Shown here: positions 3,734-5,901 of the stretch, piece after piece
Position numbering within the stretch: the stretch's first letter is position 1
Layout of the letters: every line of letters starts with the position of its first letter
NCBI GenBank assembly: GCA_035640715.1
Contig: DASQVO010000279.1
Location: 1-5,901 of the forward strand
DNA from: DASQVO01 sp035640715
GTDB lineage: Bacteria > Actinomycetota > Actinomycetes > Streptosporangiales > Streptosporangiaceae
Length of the DNA: 5,901 bases
Direction of reading: 5' to 3'
Notes under the pieces: generated by a model
The model's database searches: none
What the model was told of the DNA's origin: nothing
What the model saw: only the letters and a program-made list of their open reading frames with translations
Position numbers and translations under genes: made by a program

Positions 3734-5242
3734 GTGAACGCCCGGCATGTGCTTGCGATCGATCAGGGGACGACCGGCACCAAGGCGGTGGTCGTCTCCG
3801 GTGACGGCCAGGTCATCGGCAGTGCGAGCACCGAGTTCCCGCAGTACTATCCGCGCCCTGGCTGGGTCGAGCATGACCCGGAGGAAATCTGGCGCACCGT
3901 CACCGGGACGGCAGAGCGGGCGCTGCGGGACGCCCGGGTACGGCCGGGTGAGCTGGCCGGGATCGGGATCACCAACCAGCGGGAGACGACGGTGGCCTGG
4001 GAGCGGCCAACGGGCTGCCCGGCGCACCGCGCGATCGTCTGGCAGGACCGCCGCACCGCCGGGATGTGCCGCCGCCTCACCGAATCCGGTACCGGGCAGC
4101 TCATCCATGACAAGACGGGGCTGCTGCTCGACCCATACTTTTCCGGGACCAAGATCGCCTGGCTGCTCGACCACGTGGACGGCCTGCGCAAGCGCGCCGA
4201 GGCCGGGGAAATCTTGTTCGGCACGATCGATTCCTGGCTGGTATACAAACTCACTGGCGGCCGGGTGCACATCACGGACTGCACCAATGCCTCGCGCACC
4301 TTGCTGATGGACCTGGCCGAGGTGGCGTGGGACGACGATCTGCTCGGGCTGCTGCACATCCCGCGCCAGGTGCTGCCGGAGATCCGCCCGAGCGCACAGG
4401 TTTACGGCGAGACGGACCGGGGCGCGTTCCTCGGGGCGGCCGTGCCGGTGGCGGGCATCCTCGGCGACCAGCAGGCTGCGCTGTTCGCCCAGGCCTGCTT
4501 TGAGCCGGGGCAGGCCAAGAACAGCTACGGTACAGGGTCGTTCGTGCTGGAGAACACCGGTCATCAGCCTCGTCTGGGCTCGGAGAAGCTGATCGCCACC
4601 GTCGCCTACGGGATTGAGGGAGAACCGGTCGAGTACGCGCTCGAAGGCTCGGTCTTCGTCACCGGCGCCGCGGTGCAGTGGCTCCGCGACGGCCTGGGCA
4701 TCATCGGTACAGCAGAGGAGACCGAGTCGCTGGCCGCGAGCCTGGACGGCAACGACGACGTGTGGTTCGTGCCGGCCATGGCCGGGCTCGGCGCTCCGGA
4801 TTGGGATCCGCGAGCCCGCGGCACTCTGCTGGGGGTGACCCGGGGCACCACCAAGGCGCATCTGGCCCGCGCGGTGCTGGAAAGCGAGGCTTACCAGACC
4901 CGCGACGTGGTCGACGTGATGTGCGCCGAGTCCGGCGAGCAGATCACTGAGTTGCGGGCGGACGGCGGTGCCGCCGTCAATGGGTGGCTCATGCAGTTCC
5001 AGGCCGACATCCTGGGCATCCCCGTGGACGTGCCGGAGATGACCGAGACCACCTCGCTCGGCTCGGCGTACGTGGCCGGGCTGTCCACCGGAGTCTTCGC
5101 CGACCGCGGCGAACTGCAGCGCACCCGCCGCACCGGACGGCGCTACGAGCCGCAGATGAGCCAGGACCAGCGGGACGGGCTGCATGCCCGCTGGCGGGAG
5201 GCGGTGAAACGAGCGAGTCACTGGGCTCGAGAGGAGGCGTAA
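3734..5242 (+). CDS. glpK: Glycerol kinase
   Basis: ATP-dependent phosphorylation of glycerol to sn-glycerol 3-phosphate in the cytosol; FGGY carbohydrate kinase family. The 502 residues match the usual ~500. The N-terminal domain has the ATP-phosphate loop DQGTTGTKA (10-18), YPRPGWVEHDPEEIW, ITNQRETTVAWE and IVWQDRRT. The glycerol-contacting residues known from E. coli GlpK appear at the same numbers: R83, E84, Y135 and D245. FGGY features include HITDCTNASRTLLMDL, GDQQAALFAQACFEPG, NSYGTGSFVLENTG, the GLGAPDWDPRARG segment and GGAAVNGWLMQFQADILGIPV. The E. coli glycine/arginine loop that binds the inhibitor fructose 1,6-bisphosphate is not conserved just before D245 (DRGAFLGAAVPVAG), so that control is probably absent. 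GTG 3734 is the start, with AGGTAG at 3723-3728, 5 nt upstream. It is followed by glpF after 6 nt, in one operon. Confidence 0.97.
   Translation: MNARHVLAIDQGTTGTKAVVVSGDGQVIGSASTEFPQYYPRPGWVEHDPEEIWRTVTGTAERALRDARVRPGELAGIGITNQRETTVAWERPTGCPAHRAIVWQDRRTAGMCRRLTESGTGQLIHDKTGLLLDPYFSGTKIAWLLDHVDGLRKRAEAGEILFGTIDSWLVYKLTGGRVHITDCTNASRTLLMDLAEVAWDDDLLGLLHIPRQVLPEIRPSAQVYGETDRGAFLGAAVPVAGILGDQQAALFAQACFEPGQAKNSYGTGSFVLENTGHQPRLGSEKLIATVAYGIEGEPVEYALEGSVFVTGAAVQWLRDGLGIIGTAEETESLAASLDGNDDVWFVPAMAGLGAPDWDPRARGTLLGVTRGTTKAHLARAVLESEAYQTRDVVDVMCAESGEQITELRADGGAAVNGWLMQFQADILGIPVDVPEMTETTSLGSAYVAGLSTGVFADRGELQRTRRTGRRYEPQMSQDQRDGLHARWREAVKRASHWAREEA
5231..5237 (+). promoter_or_regulatory. Ribosome binding site for glpF inside the glpK end
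   Basis: GAGGAGG at 5231-5237 overlaps the last codons of glpK and stands 11 nt before ATG 5249, a slightly long spacing. It supports translation of glpF from the shared transcript, and the ATG as start rather than the internal Met26. Confidence 0.55.
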
Positions 5243-5248
5243 GCGGCG

Positions 5249-5901
5249 ATGGCGGATCTGGCTGGCAGGGTGCTGCCCCGTACCACCCCGTTCGCCCGGC
5301 TACGGGCTGGCCTGGGCGGTGAGATGCTCGCCGAGTTCTTCGGCACCTTCATTCTGGTGCTGCTGGGGGACGGCTCGGTCGCCGTCGCCGTGGCCGGGCT
5401 GCCCGGATCCGGCCGCCAGGTGCTCAAGCTGGCTCCGTTCGGGCCGGCGAACTGGCTGATCATCGCCTGGGGGTGGGGATTCGCGGTGGTGTTCGGCGTG
5501 TATGTGGCGGGCGGGGTCAGCGGCGCGCACATCAACCCGGCCGTCACGCTGAGCTTCGCGCTGCGGCGGGGCTTTCCCTGGCGCAAGGTCGTGCCATACT
5601 GGCTGGCCCAGGTGACCGGGGGGTTCTGCGGCGCGGGCCTGGTGTACGGCGTGTACTTCTCTGCCATCAACTGGTTCAATGCCACGAACCACATGACCCG
5701 GCCTCATTCGATCAGCACGTTCGCGATCTTCGCGACGTACCCGGCGCCCTATTTCCACAGCGCGTGGGCAGGCCCGTTTGTCGACCAGGTGGTCGGTACC
5801 GCGATCCTGGTCGCGCTCATCGCCGCGCTGATCGACAACCGTAACCAGGCGCCGAAAGGTAATACCGCGGCGCTGATGATCGGCCTGGTCGTCGCGGTGA
5901 T
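5249..5901 (+). CDS. glpF: Glycerol uptake facilitator (MIP/aquaglyceroporin), 5' part
   Basis: An inner-membrane channel for facilitated diffusion of glycerol. The right edge cuts the gene; 217 codons are visible of the ~270-300 typical of actinobacterial members. An N-terminal cytosolic tail (1-24) is followed by GGEMLAEFFGTFILVLLGDGSVAVAV (first membrane helix, ~24-49). After a loop comes WLIIAWGWGFAVVFGVYVAGGVSGAHINPAVT, holding the second helix and the first NPA motif (96-98). Next are RGFPWRKVVPYWLAQVTGGFCGAGLVYGVY (third helix), FATYPAPYF, and VDQVVGTAILVALIAALIDNRN (fourth helix). W74 aligns by eye with Trp48 of the E. coli GlpF filter, favouring glycerol over water only. The second NPA (usually NPARD) would lie past the edge. 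The gene starts 6 nt after glpK, so the two are cotranscribed. Many bacteria have the order glpF-glpK; here it is reversed. Confidence 0.95.
   Translation, partial: MADLAGRVLPRTTPFARLRAGLGGEMLAEFFGTFILVLLGDGSVAVAVAGLPGSGRQVLKLAPFGPANWLIIAWGWGFAVVFGVYVAGGVSGAHINPAVTLSFALRRGFPWRKVVPYWLAQVTGGFCGAGLVYGVYFSAINWFNATNHMTRPHSISTFAIFATYPAPYFHSAWAGPFVDQVVGTAILVALIAALIDNRNQAPKGNTAALMIGLVVAV

Noticed and set aside
3644..5221. 525-codon open frame on the minus strand opposite glpK
   Set aside because: It mirrors glpK, whose motifs are unambiguous. Long antisense frames are expected opposite genes with strong third-position G/C bias, and the translation resembles no family.
1..5901. Possible CRISPR array, tRNA, rRNA, riboswitch or insertion sequence
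   Set aside because: No regularly spaced repeats, no tRNA-like arms, no conserved riboswitch core and no transposase or terminal inverted repeats were found by reading both strands.

Overview
The window looks like chromosomal DNA of a high-GC Gram-positive bacterium (Actinomycetota, of Streptomyces, Streptosporangiales or Pseudonocardiales type). This rests on the strong third-position G/C bias in every recognisable gene, GTG starts, long antisense shadow frames and the gene families present. I cannot place it more narrowly from the sequence alone. All recognisable genes lie on the + strand, and coding density is low: three stretches of roughly 300-540 bases have no convincing gene.

Layout. 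(1) Bases 2-346 hold the 3' end of a pyridoxamine 5'-phosphate oxidase-like flavin-binding protein, finished by an in-frame 21-bp tandem duplication and followed by a terminator-like hairpin. (2) Bases 734-1477 hold an intact classical short-chain dehydrogenase/reductase (SDR), followed by a perfect 15-bp hairpin. (3) Bases 1603-1972 hold a LysR-type regulator reduced to its DNA-binding N-terminus and, in another reading frame, its last ~33 residues. The effector domain is gone, so this is a deletion pseudogene. (4) Two separate single-domain STAS (SpoIIAA/RsbV-like anti-sigma-factor-antagonist) proteins lie at 2278-2718 and 3262-3621. Neither has a serine where the family is normally phosphorylated. 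Between them is a gene-poor spacer with clustered palindromes and a strikingly AT-rich island. (5) A glycerol uptake and phosphorylation pair follows: glpK (3734-5242, complete) and glpF (5249 to beyond the window end), 6 nt apart and almost certainly one operon, with a perfect palindrome just upstream of glpK.

How the genes work together. GlpF would admit glycerol by facilitated diffusion and GlpK would trap it as glycerol 3-phosphate. No glycerol-3-phosphate dehydrogenase or gylR/glpR-type regulator is visible, though either could lie past the right edge. The STAS proteins would normally act in partner-switching control of a sigma factor, but no kinase, phosphatase or sigma gene lies in the window. 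I see no CRISPR array, tRNA, rRNA, intact mobile element or clear new multi-gene system. The most unusual items are the two phosphosite-less STAS paralogues, the collapsed LysR gene, and the AT-rich palindromic spacer with a possible 44-residue ORF.
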